A DNA stretch of 23,643 nucleotides from a virus: positions 1 to 23,643 of the IMG/VR virus record IMGVR_UViG_3300044732_000309; one strand, 5' to 3'. The notes beneath the pieces are model-generated. The model was not told where the DNA came from, made no database searches, and saw only the letters and a program-made list of their open reading frames with translations. This document shows positions 6,671 to 13,860 of the stretch, one piece after another (position 1 is the stretch's first letter; the number at the start of each line of letters is the position of its first letter). The translations under genes were made by a program, and so were the position numbers.

Positions 6671-6699
6671 TATATAAGACCTTAAGTCTTATTTGTCAA
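6671..6699 (-). promoter_or_regulatory. Sigma70-type promoter of the tmRNA gene
   Basis: Minus strand: TTGACA (6699-6694), 17-base spacer, TATATA (6676-6671). Predicted start near 6664, a few bases before the first acceptor-piece hairpin. The -35 box lies inside the end of the exonuclease gene. Confidence 0.75.
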
Positions 6700-7357
6700 T
6701 ACCTTTTTCAAACAAATCACGGGCTTCAAGCAATTTTTTTGCCCAATTGTCTCGTTTTTCTACGAACACCTGAGGCTCATCACCATCTACGGCAATCAAG
6801 ATAACGAGAAAGGGAACAGGAATACCAGTTCGTTCTTCATACATGATTGCATATGCAGCGGTCTGCATAAAGTAGGAACTGATATGTTCCTTCTTCTTGG
6901 GCCGATTAGAAGTCTTAAAGTCGATTACGGCACGAATACCGTTGTATTCTCCGATACAGTCAACACGACCAGCCATACGCAAGAAGTCGCTGTATAGCGC
7001 CAGTTCTTGGCAGTGAATGTTATCGATAGGGTCAAGAATTGATTTAAACTTATTGAACATTTCCTTGTCTAACAAGGACGCTTTCACGCTATCGAAATCG
7101 ACTTCTTCATTCTTTAGATATGATTCGGTAAGTGTGTGGATTTTAGTTCCACGAGTAGTAGCTTGCTTAGAAATGCGATTGGCTTCTTCTTCGCCAACGC
7201 GCTCACGCCACTTGTTGATGCCATCTTTATTCAGAACACCGAGAACAGTGGTAGCAGAGGGATATCCAACACCTAAGGCATTGACGTAAACTCTGCTACC
7301 ATCTTCTCTTGTTTCATCTTGGGCGAAATCGGTATAATCATAGATCGTTTTAAACAT
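6689..7357 (-). CDS. PD-(D/E)XK exonuclease, MGME1/RecB-like
   Basis: A 222-aa nuclease of the RecB-like PD-(D/E)XK type common in T4-related phages. Expected motifs occur in order: RGTKIH (70-74, His of the RecB-family N-terminal motif), QEL (117-119), GRVD (130-133, metal-binding Asp), VIDFKT (144-149, catalytic D-x-K) and QTAAYA (165-170, the Q-x-x-x-Y motif). Mitochondrial relatives digest ssDNA flaps, so a role in recombination or DNA degradation is likely. The start MFKTIYDY lies six bases beyond the -10 box of a near-consensus promoter, with no ribosome binding site, so the message looks leaderless. The gene's 3' end carries the -35 box of the tmRNA promoter. Confidence 0.85.
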   Translation of the reverse strand: MFKTIYDYTDFAQDETREDGSRVYVNALGVGYPSATTVLGVLNKDGINKWRERVGEEEANRISKQATTRGTKIHTLTESYLKNEEVDFDSVKASLLDKEMFNKFKSILDPIDNIHCQELALYSDFLRMAGRVDCIGEYNGIRAVIDFKTSNRPKKKEHISSYFMQTAAYAIMYEERTGIPVPFLVILIAVDGDEPQVFVEKRDNWAKKLLEARDLFEKGIDK

Positions 7358-7362
7358 ATACT

Positions 7363-7391
7363 CTTATAACATGATTCGCTTAGTTTGTCAA
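7363..7391 (-). promoter_or_regulatory. Sigma70-type promoter of the exonuclease gene
   Basis: Minus strand: TTGACA (7391-7386), 17-base spacer, TATAAG (7368-7363). The A of the ATG at 7357 is the sixth base after the -10 box, so transcription probably begins at the start codon. It occupies the 39-base gap after PhoH. Confidence 0.75.
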
Positions 7392-7396
7392 GTCTT

Positions 7397-8152
7397 TTAT
7401 GCGTATCTCTCCTCATATTCTAGTCTGGCCAGAATATATTCCTTAACTAATTTCGACCTTACTATATCATGAACAGAAAACTCTATAGTTTTGAACGAAG
7501 GCATTAGTTCGGCGATAGCGATGAACTTTTGAAGTCCCGACATATCGTTCTTTTTATATAGATCGGTTTGGCGGAAATCTCCGCAAAAGATGATCTTTGA
7601 GTTTCTGCCAATTCGGGTCATGATTGAGTTAAGTTCCATATCCGTCATGTTCTGACACTCATCAACAATGACGATGGAATTATCTAGAGTGATACCACGA
7701 ACAAATGAGGTGATCATAAAGTTCACCGACTTCTGTTCTTGCAATCGCTGAAATGGCTGGATATGATTAAACAAATCCTCGCAGATTTCTACATAAGGTA
7801 ACTGATAAACTTCTGTCTTTTCTTTCTCATCTCCAGGTAAGTGACCGATTTCTCGTGATGGAACAGCAGAGCGGACAATCACTACTCGCTCAAATACTGT
7901 CTCTGGATTTAGTGCTTCCTCTAGTGCTTTATAAAGTGCGATGTAGGTTTTCCCTGTACCTGCTACACCGTGTAGTAGAGTTGCTGTGGACTGTTGATCG
8001 TATAATTCAAAAAATTGTCTCTGATTGAAGTTCTTTGGTTGAATGTGTTTGAGGTCTTCGTATTTTACCTTGCATAATTTACTCTTCTCTAAGGTTACTG
8101 GAGCATCGTTATTTGAGACAACTTGTAATGGGTTTTGTTTTTTTCTTGCCAT
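7397..8152 (-). CDS. phoH: PhoH-family P-loop ATPase
   Basis: A 251-aa PhoH-like protein. The Walker A motif is GVAGTGKT (62-69), preceded by a Gln-rich motif (NFNQRQFF, 41-48). RSAVPSREIGHLPG (94-107) is typical of PhoH. The Walker B motif is VIVDECQNM (161-169) and the sensor motif is FCGDFRQTDL (189-198). PhoH proteins are ATPases with suspected RNA or DNA helicase activity, widespread in marine phages; the exact role is not settled. AAAGGA precedes the ATG by five bases. A terminator stands 30 bases upstream, so the gene needs its own promoter or readthrough; I see no convincing promoter in the short gap. Confidence 0.93.
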   Translation of the reverse strand: MARKKQNPLQVVSNNDAPVTLEKSKLCKVKYEDLKHIQPKNFNQRQFFELYDQQSTATLLHGVAGTGKTYIALYKALEEALNPETVFERVVIVRSAVPSREIGHLPGDEKEKTEVYQLPYVEICEDLFNHIQPFQRLQEQKSVNFMITSFVRGITLDNSIVIVDECQNMTDMELNSIMTRIGRNSKIIFCGDFRQTDLYKKNDMSGLQKFIAIAELMPSFKTIEFSVHDIVRSKLVKEYILARLEYEERYA

Positions 8153-8181
8153 GACAGTCCTTTAGGGGTTTGAGTTGATAC

Positions 8182-8214
8182 AAAAAAGGCGACTCTGCAA
8201 GCGCAGAGTCGCCT
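8182..8214 (-). terminator. Strong rho-independent terminator ending the radical SAM operon
   Basis: A perfect 12-bp stem (8214-8203 with 8198-8187) with a four-base loop is followed on the minus strand by a T-run (8187-8182). It separates the long leftward operon from PhoH. The remaining gap 8215-8278 also holds a 7-bp inverted repeat with ATAACTG arms, just after the stop of the upstream gene. Confidence 0.92.
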
Positions 8215-8278
8215 AGTGCCGAGGGAGGCACTGTGAATTCGGGAGGTGAAATCGGTATAACTGTCTTCATGCAGTTAT

Positions 8279-8827
8279 TTATTGTGTCGCGTCTTTCCAC
8301 CAGCAAGGAATTTCACGATTTTTCCATTTTGCCATAGTTTTTTTTGCACCTACATAATAGTTACGATATGACTGTAGAGAGTCACCATGTACCTTGTATT
8401 CGTCTGGCATAGCAGGAGTTGGCTGTGTCAGATGACTGACTGGAATATTCTGAGGCGGCTTGCGGAGAAAATACACTAGTCGTTCGGTAGCATGGATTTT
8501 ACCATAGCGATGAGTGTATTCTGCAAGCAAGGATTGGAATAGACATACAAGCCAGTTATAATTATTGTTAGACTGGCGAACCCAGACAGCACTCGGATGA
8601 TTGATATGCGTAGCTTTGTAGAGGACTGTTTCAAGAGTATTGTCTTCCATTCGCCAGCGTTTGATTGACCTGCCATTGGCAGTCTTATCCACATATTCTA
8701 CGCCGTCGATTACGCGATGGGCGGTAGATAGCAGTTGTGCATACTCTATAATCATCTTGACGACATGCTTGTCGTTATGATATTCGGCACACTTGGAAAC
8801 GTCACGGTCCAAATAAAAGATATTCAT
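8279..8827 (-). CDS. Conserved phage protein of unknown function, 182 aa
   Basis: The N-terminus MNIFYLDRDVSKCAEYHNDKHVVKMIIEYAQLLSTAH is a pattern I recall from a conserved protein of T4-like and other environmental phages, always of about this size. It has a His/Asp-rich start (H17, D19, H21 in YHNDKH), a central HINHPSAVWVRQSNNNYNWL and a C-terminal Tyr-rich helix before KWKNREIPCWW. The clustered His, Asp and Cys suggest a metal site, and the conserved Trp/Asn segment suggests an enzyme, but no function is known to me. It is the last gene of the long operon. A good candidate promoter for it lies within the preceding gene (8892-8919). Confidence 0.75.
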   Translation of the reverse strand: MNIFYLDRDVSKCAEYHNDKHVVKMIIEYAQLLSTAHRVIDGVEYVDKTANGRSIKRWRMEDNTLETVLYKATHINHPSAVWVRQSNNNYNWLVCLFQSLLAEYTHRYGKIHATERLVYFLRKPPQNIPVSHLTQPTPAMPDEYKVHGDSLQSYRNYYVGAKKTMAKWKNREIPCWWKDATQ

Positions 8828-8833
8828 AATATA

Positions 8834-9103
8834 TTAACTTTCTTCAATAGATTCACGTATGCAGCGTATGTGATTCTTAGCTACAGTTGATATTATATCA
8901 GATTGGCTGGCAATGTCAAGACATTCTATAACTTCAATTGGGTCCATTGCTAATAAGTCGTCTATCATGTTTCTATTTGGAGTAACCCCAAAAGCATTAA
9001 CGCAAAATAACACAATCTCTATATCAGCATCCGTATACAACGGTATGCGATAACTTCTAGCTTCCTTGCGAAATTTGTTCGGGAACTTTAGAATATTGCT
9101 CAT
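8834..9103 (-). CDS. Unknown small protein, 89 aa
   Basis: I do not recognise this protein. It has a basic start (MSNILKFPNKFRKEARSYR), a hydrophobic middle (IEIVLFCVNAFGV) and an acidic helical region with DDLLAMDPIEVIECLDIASQ. It probably folds as a small helical domain. It lies 11 bases after the carbamoyltransferase stop and 6 bases before the 182-aa gene, so it belongs to the operon. There is no clear ribosome binding site; an AT-rich stretch (AATAAATATTT) precedes the ATG. Confidence 0.6.
   Translation of the reverse strand: MSNILKFPNKFRKEARSYRIPLYTDADIEIVLFCVNAFGVTPNRNMIDDLLAMDPIEVIECLDIASQSDIISTVAKNHIRCIRESIEES
8892..8919 (-). promoter_or_regulatory. Candidate promoter inside the 89-aa gene
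   Basis: Minus strand: TTGACA (8919-8914), 16-base spacer, consensus TATAAT (8897-8892). It would drive the 182-aa gene separately from the long operon. Both boxes are perfect, although the site is intragenic. Confidence 0.55.
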
Positions 9104-9114
9104 GTAAATATTTA

Positions 9115-10548
9115 TTACGAAAAGACTTTCACGCCATATTTGGCCTCAAAATCGTCTGCATCTTTGAAGTTATTCACCATGGGCATACCCTTGATATTGA
9201 GACTCGTATTCAATAGCATTGGACATCCAGTTTCTTCATACCATCTGCTAATAAGTTCATATAGTCCAGAATGTTGCTCTTTTGTCACAGTCTGGACACG
9301 AGATGTCCCATCAGCATGAACAATAGCAGGAAACCGATCAGGATATTTACATCTTGAAGTATATTGCATATAAGGGGAGTCTTCCCATGACATTTCAAAG
9401 TAGTCTCTCGCATGTTCTGCCAGAATGACTGGAGCGAACGGACGAAACTTCTGTCGTTGCTTGATTTCATTTACTCTGTCCTTTATATCATGACCTCGTG
9501 GGTCTGCTAGAAGACTGCGATTGCCTAATGCTCTTGGCCCAAATTCTGCTTGCCCATTTGCTACACCCACTATACCCGTCTTACGCAATTCTGTCAAGAG
9601 TTTTTCTACAGGAAACTCTCCTCCCATATCTGCGCCTAGATATGGGCCCTTCCAGTTAAACTTCTGTCTGTTGTTAGCTGCAATAGCACCTAAAGAACTA
9701 CCCGAATCTCCAGGATTAGGCATAATCCAGACATTATCAAAATACTTTCGTGCAATATGATTTGCACTACAGTTTAACGCACATCCACCCATAAGAACAA
9801 GATTGTCTTGGAAGGTGTCTTTCATCTTTGCGCGTATCAGTAGTTTTTCAAATTCTTCTTCATATACTTTTTGCGTTGCTGCGGCAACACTATAGTGGTC
9901 CAAATCAAAGTCATCATTACGCCACCAACGACATCCGCGATGAAGGTTTTCAGATTCCCAAAGATTTCTAACTTCGTCGTAATATTTTTCGGGTTCGCCA
10001 TATGCTACCATTCCCATTAAGATATATTCATCTTCATTTGCTTTAAGACCAACTCGGTCTGTCATGGCAGAGTAGAACAGTCCCAAAGACTTGGGATAGT
10101 CCATCGACCATTTCTTTTTCAGGTTCTCACCGGAACATTTCCAGATAGACGCGGTATCAAATTCACCGATAGCGTCAATAACGAGAGCGGTCGCATTCTC
10201 ATAAGGCGAAGTGTAAAAGCCAGCTGCGGCATGGGATTCATGATGATATGCAAATTCAACAGGAATATCTTTTAGACCGAATGCCGCAAGATACTGTCTA
10301 ACACTAAATCGAACGAGGCCCTGACCAGATAGCAATCGTCTCATCGCTCTAAGTTTTGGTTTTTCGTACCAGTGTATCTTTTCTGGCTTACCAAATTTTA
10401 ATGCCGCGTGAATTAAATCAGCATTTAAGTCCTTATCATTCTTGATGCCAGAATATCTTTCCGCATGAGAGGCGAACAAAATTTCATTACCAGAAACAAC
10501 AGTCAAAGACGCATCATGTGCTGCGGCAGATATACCCCATTCAATCAT
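9115..10548 (-). CDS. NodU/CmcH-type carbamoyltransferase
   Basis: A 477-aa member of the NodU/CmcH/TobZ family. The N-terminal actin-like ATPase fold shows ISAAAHDASL (6-15), the metal-binding HHESHA (102-107) and ALVIDAIGE (121-129). The region GGCALNCSAN and PGDSGSSLGA follows. The C-terminal domain contains FGPRALGNRSLLADPR and LNTSLNIKGMPM. The family uses carbamoyl phosphate and ATP, via carbamoyl-AMP, to transfer a carbamoyl group to a hydroxyl of a sugar or natural product. The protein is shorter than NodU (about 560-600 aa), as phage versions often are, and the substrate is unknown. The ATG overlaps the stop of a 34-aa gene (ATGATTGA), so translation is coupled. The SGNH-like protein and radical SAM enzymes upstream suggest a shared pathway. 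Confidence 0.93.
   Translation of the reverse strand: MIEWGISAAAHDASLTVVSGNEILFASHAERYSGIKNDKDLNADLIHAALKFGKPEKIHWYEKPKLRAMRRLLSGQGLVRFSVRQYLAAFGLKDIPVEFAYHHESHAAAGFYTSPYENATALVIDAIGEFDTASIWKCSGENLKKKWSMDYPKSLGLFYSAMTDRVGLKANEDEYILMGMVAYGEPEKYYDEVRNLWESENLHRGCRWWRNDDFDLDHYSVAAATQKVYEEEFEKLLIRAKMKDTFQDNLVLMGGCALNCSANHIARKYFDNVWIMPNPGDSGSSLGAIAANNRQKFNWKGPYLGADMGGEFPVEKLLTELRKTGIVGVANGQAEFGPRALGNRSLLADPRGHDIKDRVNEIKQRQKFRPFAPVILAEHARDYFEMSWEDSPYMQYTSRCKYPDRFPAIVHADGTSRVQTVTKEQHSGLYELISRWYEETGCPMLLNTSLNIKGMPMVNNFKDADDFEAKYGVKVFS
9569..9597 (-). promoter_or_regulatory. Candidate promoter inside the carbamoyltransferase gene
   Basis: Minus strand: TTGACA (9597-9592), 17-base spacer, TATAGT (9574-9569). 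It could transcribe the 89-aa and 182-aa genes. Intragenic, low support. Confidence 0.35.
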
Positions 10549-10645
10549 AAATGAACGGATCCAGTTTACGCAATTCTTTAATTCGTTTTAGATACTTTCT
10601 TTTAGCAAAATATGATTTAATCTTGTTTATTAGTAATTTTAGCAT
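10541..10645 (-). CDS. 34-aa basic protein between the SGNH and carbamoyltransferase genes
   Basis: ATG at 10645 lies inside the end of the SGNH gene (29-base overlap) behind a strong ribosome binding site, and the TGA at 10543-10541 overlaps the carbamoyltransferase start. The protein begins with a hydrophobic and basic segment (MLKLLINKIKSYFAK), continues as a Lys/Arg/Leu amphipathic helix and ends in LRKLDPFIYD. Many carbamoyltransferase loci in bacteria and phages, as I recall, carry a tiny protein here with a similar KRDPFIY-like end, some annotated as DUF5989; I cannot verify this. It may be a membrane-associated partner of the carbamoyltransferase. The perfect double overlap and strong binding site make it very likely real. 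Confidence 0.8.
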   Translation of the reverse strand: MLKLLINKIKSYFAKRKYLKRIKELRKLDPFIYD

Positions 10646-11447
10646 AAAGTTCCTCCGCAAAGTATTCGTGGGCTATTTCAGTAGGATGTTTGAAGCCACA
10701 AACACCATGTATTTTCGGGTTATATCTTGAAACCAGAGTTACATCTTGATCGATACAATATTCTAGACTATTTTCTAACATTTTAGTAAACATTGGCAGA
10801 TATTTCCAATCACGTTGAATATCCATAAACATCTCATATTTTGGCTCTACCATTCCTGTTAATAATAGTCCTTTATTGACGACCGGTTGCAAAATAAAAT
10901 CAAATGAATTGGTTAGGCAAAAATTTTTAAAATTTTCCAAAGAAAAATAGTATGATTGCATTATCTTATAATCGTTGTAATGAAGATCCTCTGGTGCATA
11001 ATTTTGATCGCTCATAACTTTAGTTATGGGTATACCATGCTCAGTAAACAACATATATCTATGCGGGGTAGTAAGTCCAAAAAAAATTAAATCTGTGGAA
11101 GGATTTATTTCACCGGAATGAAATGCATGAATTAGTTTTAAGAATGAATGTTCCATAGATAAGCCCGGTTCGGCATAATTGACATGTTCAAGTTCGAGTT
11201 TATTTGCTAATTTAGCGCCATAAGACTTTTTAGATGACATATCATTATACTGGGCATTATCAATATTTGCAACATTTTTTATATAGGTATCAAATTTACC
11301 AACCGACTTCTTTTCAAGAAGATGTTGTTCTTTTAGTTTATTGCATTCATCAAAAGATATTCCAAGAAAATCGTGATCCATGAGTTCATGACCAGAAGTA
11401 AAGGAACAGCCAAAAAATATCATTCGTTTTTTATTGCTAACGTCCAT
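10617..11447 (-). CDS. SGNH-hydrolase-like protein
   Basis: A 276-aa protein with the SGNH/GDSL layout. Block I is FFGCSFTSG (11-19) with the likely nucleophile Ser15. A Gly-Ser segment with EPGLSMEHSF follows, then LIFFGLTTPHR. The final block is CGFKHPTEIAHEYFAEEL, with the catalytic-type His254 before Pro. SGNH enzymes are esterases or acyl/acetyl transferases on sugars and lipids. The block III Asn is not certain here. No signal peptide is seen, so it acts in the cytoplasm. It is preceded by AGGAAA and sits two bases after the last radical SAM gene. Adjacent carbamoyltransferase and 34-aa genes suggest a shared substrate, possibly a glycan. The acceptor is unknown. Confidence 0.75.
   Translation of the reverse strand: MDVSNKKRMIFFGCSFTSGHELMDHDFLGISFDECNKLKEQHLLEKKSVGKFDTYIKNVANIDNAQYNDMSSKKSYGAKLANKLELEHVNYAEPGLSMEHSFLKLIHAFHSGEINPSTDLIFFGLTTPHRYMLFTEHGIPITKVMSDQNYAPEDLHYNDYKIMQSYYFSLENFKNFCLTNSFDFILQPVVNKGLLLTGMVEPKYEMFMDIQRDWKYLPMFTKMLENSLEYCIDQDVTLVSRYNPKIHGVCGFKHPTEIAHEYFAEELYAKITNKQD
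10651..10656 (-). promoter_or_regulatory. Ribosome binding site of the 34-aa gene
   Basis: GGAGGA on the minus strand, five bases before ATG 10645, embedded in the coding sequence of the SGNH gene. It decides that the 34-aa frame is translated. Confidence 0.8.
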
Positions 11448-11449
11448 AA

Positions 11450-12595
11450 TTATTTCCTGTGATCAATAGAAATAGGTCTAGGATTCTCAATTTGCTTATC
11501 CTCTAGAAATGATGCTAAACTATTACGCAAATCTATACATTGTTTCTTCATTTTACTACCATCTAGTAACATAGGAATTTGTTGGTCATATAAAGCTATT
11601 ACATCCTCCAACTCTTTCTTAGGCATGTTGTGACAAGCCATTTGTTCAGGATAATATAGATAATTAAAATTTAACGGTTCTTTATGTGTAAATGTTACAT
11701 ACTGATTAATTATTTGATAGAGTGTAATCGCATCTCGAACATTAAATTTACTAACTGTCATGACAATGGAGCAATTAGAAGTGTTAGTATCAAATTCTTT
11801 TGCTATAATTTCTTCCTGACAATATTTTAAATTGTCAAGAACTTGATTCCACTTCGCACCAACTCTCAATTGTTCAAACTTTTCACCGTAAGAATCGATA
11901 CTGAATGACAGCCATATTCCTCTAAACTTTTTCCAGATTTCAATTTCTTCACGAGACGGCCGTTGCGTACCATTGGTATTATATAACAATTGTGTATTTT
12001 CTGGATTTGGGATTTGATCTAACCACTCAAAATGCGTTTTATTCATAAGCGGTTCACCGCCGGCAATATCAATCCTGAAGTATCCGTTTTTTCCGGGATT
12101 TAATTTTTTGTATTGTTCAAGATTATACGACCAAGCAATTTCTTCGTTGAGACGGTCATATGTTTCTCGGTCCAATTCACCCTTGCGTAACAATTCCGTC
12201 GAGATTGCAGTTGAACAAGCTGGAGTGCATATAGTGCACCGAAGATTACACAATCTTCCAGTTTTTAATTGCAGATATTCCAGAGAAACTTCTTCTGGAT
12301 TAGTTTTCATCAATCCGCCGTCAATAACCCACAAATCTTGTTGACGTTTACTCGATCTACCTTCTTCTTCTGCGAATTTACATTGATTGCAGCCGCTGGG
12401 CCAGATTCCCTCTGAGAGTTGATCTCGGTACTCCTGGAATTCTTCTTGCAAAACTCTCTCGGCATGTTCTATATTAACGAGTTTGCTTTTTTTGTCCTCT
12501 TTATGAATAAAAAGACAGCATGGAGTTACATAGCCATCAGTATCAACATGCACTGATTTCCACATAGACGGACAATAAATTTTGGTTTCGCTCAT
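11450..12595 (-). CDS. Twitch-domain radical SAM protein, copy 6 (CC-type)
   Basis: ATG 12595 overlaps the preceding stop by four bases (ATGA), so it is preferred over the GTG at 12610. The result is 381 aa. N-terminal auxiliary-cluster cysteines: C8, the pair C26-C27, C69 and C72. The radical SAM motif CNLRCTIC (116-123) binds the [4Fe-4S] cluster that cleaves SAM. AGGEPLM (178-184) binds SAM, followed by YNTNGT (205-210) and SIDS (232-235). The C-terminus lacks a seven-Cys SPASM domain, so the extra cluster is supplied N-terminally. It is the most diverged and last copy before the SGNH gene. Family members oxidise peptides, sugars or other small substrates; which applies here is unknown. 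Confidence 0.88.
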   Translation of the reverse strand: MSETKIYCPSMWKSVHVDTDGYVTPCCLFIHKEDKKSKLVNIEHAERVLQEEFQEYRDQLSEGIWPSGCNQCKFAEEEGRSSKRQQDLWVIDGGLMKTNPEEVSLEYLQLKTGRLCNLRCTICTPACSTAISTELLRKGELDRETYDRLNEEIAWSYNLEQYKKLNPGKNGYFRIDIAGGEPLMNKTHFEWLDQIPNPENTQLLYNTNGTQRPSREEIEIWKKFRGIWLSFSIDSYGEKFEQLRVGAKWNQVLDNLKYCQEEIIAKEFDTNTSNCSIVMTVSKFNVRDAITLYQIINQYVTFTHKEPLNFNYLYYPEQMACHNMPKKELEDVIALYDQQIPMLLDGSKMKKQCIDLRNSLASFLEDKQIENPRPISIDHRK

Positions 12596-13860
12596 ATGGA
12601 CAAATACCACTCATATGCTTCAGGATTAATTATTTGTAGTAACTCAGGATATGTTTTACCACCCTTGTTGAACTTATCTCTATATTCATTAGTTTTCTTG
12701 ATTTCCTTCAACAATTCCATATCTTCAAAAAATTCTTTATACATTTCTTTTTCTTGAATATAGGATTTAATAATATCAATACTTTTATCTGCGCCAATCA
12801 TATTGCTGTTTTCAAATCTACTAATAGCATGATTTACCACTTTATCAAAAATATGCTGTGGAAAAAGTCTAATATCTAAAAATCCTTGCGCAGAATGTGG
12901 ATATTGTTCATGATGACAAATATATTTGTGATTATAGATTTTTACATTATATTGTTCAAAAAAATCAAACCAGCGGTCGATGTCCATTAATACCGGAGAC
13001 GAGAGAACAGAAGCAATACCAAATTGTTGATTCTTATTCAGCTTCTCATAATACTCGTCCCAATTGGTTGATACAGAATCCCATCTACCACCATCACGAC
13101 AATACTCAAAGGTTTCATGTGTGCCGTCGATGCTTGCCTGAATAGATGGTTGATAGAATTCCAACATATCTGGAATATTTTTACCATTCCAAGATAACTT
13201 AGTAAGATTTGTATTATAATGGACACCTAATCCTCGAATGTAATCAGAATACTCCGGGTCCGAGGATAGTTGTTCCATCAATTCGACAACCATCCAATGG
13301 ACTTTTGACATCATAGGCTCGCCGCCCGCCCAGTAAATATTCCTACATTCTTTATTTTTGATAGAATCCAAAATTTCTTTCGCGGTATTTTCTTCAAACT
13401 CTCGGTCGACTTTAAATTGTATAGTTTTATTCCACATCTTTTCATAAAGTGACATGTGGGTAGAACTATAAACATATCCACAACTCACGCACTGTAAATT
13501 GCAATAAATTGTTCTATGGTCAAAATAGGTCGGGTTTACACTCATCTCTCCAGTATCAGGATTATACCCCTCGAACAAATCTTTTTCATCGTAATGTCGG
13601 CAACTTTCTTCGCGCAAAGATGGAACATCAATACTCTCAAAATAATAACATCTATTGCAATGGTCTACTTTTTCACCAGATACCATTTTCTTGCGAGTTT
13701 CACGCATAAAATCAGAATTCCAAAACTGGTCTACAGTTGTTTTTTGTAACCCATCAATGTCGTCGGAAATACAACACAATTTTCTTTCATACTGCGAACC
13801 TATATAGGAATGCACAAAAGGATAGGGACAAATTGTATTATTATTAGAATCTATAGTCAT
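12592..13860 (-). CDS. Twitch-domain radical SAM protein, copy 5 (CC-type)
   Basis: A 422-aa protein. The N-terminal cluster ligands are C11, C29-C30, C68 and C71. A longer insert with SLREESCRHYDEKD follows, then the radical SAM core CNLQCVSC (120-127). WAGGEPMM (177-184) is the SAM-binding GGE motif, and HYNTNLTKL and ASIDGTHE are the later strand motifs. The C-terminal 90 residues are helical, with conserved-looking LHP/HKYICHHEQYPH segments and several His. The start ATG overlaps the previous gene by 17 bases, and no shorter start is available before the first Cys. It resembles copies 4 and 6 in its N-terminal CC pair but is only distantly similar in sequence, so the three are old paralogs. 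Confidence 0.88.
   Translation of the reverse strand: MTIDSNNNTICPYPFVHSYIGSQYERKLCCISDDIDGLQKTTVDQFWNSDFMRETRKKMVSGEKVDHCNRCYYFESIDVPSLREESCRHYDEKDLFEGYNPDTGEMSVNPTYFDHRTIYCNLQCVSCGYVYSSTHMSLYEKMWNKTIQFKVDREFEENTAKEILDSIKNKECRNIYWAGGEPMMSKVHWMVVELMEQLSSDPEYSDYIRGLGVHYNTNLTKLSWNGKNIPDMLEFYQPSIQASIDGTHETFEYCRDGGRWDSVSTNWDEYYEKLNKNQQFGIASVLSSPVLMDIDRWFDFFEQYNVKIYNHKYICHHEQYPHSAQGFLDIRLFPQHIFDKVVNHAISRFENSNMIGADKSIDIIKSYIQEKEMYKEFFEDMELLKEIKKTNEYRDKFNKGGKTYPELLQIINPEAYEWYLSI

Noticed and set aside
6676-6690. AAGAC/GTCTT hairpin after the exonuclease gene as a terminator
   Set aside because: The stem is only 5 bp with no T-run, and the region is better explained as the spacer of the tmRNA promoter.
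8109-8270. Frame of 53-65 aa across the gap before PhoH
   Set aside because: It runs through a perfect terminator hairpin and into the PhoH gene in another frame, has no ribosome binding site, and its composition looks non-coding.
12596-12610. GTG start adding five residues to radical SAM copy 6
   Set aside because: The ATG at 12595 overlaps the preceding stop as ATGA, the usual coupling in this operon, and all cluster cysteines lie after it. The same reasoning rejects the longer start of copy 4 at 15037.
12108-13749. Plus-strand frames of 60-90 aa inside the radical SAM genes
   Set aside because: They are antisense shadows without ribosome binding sites; the opposite strand has full-length genes with intact motifs.
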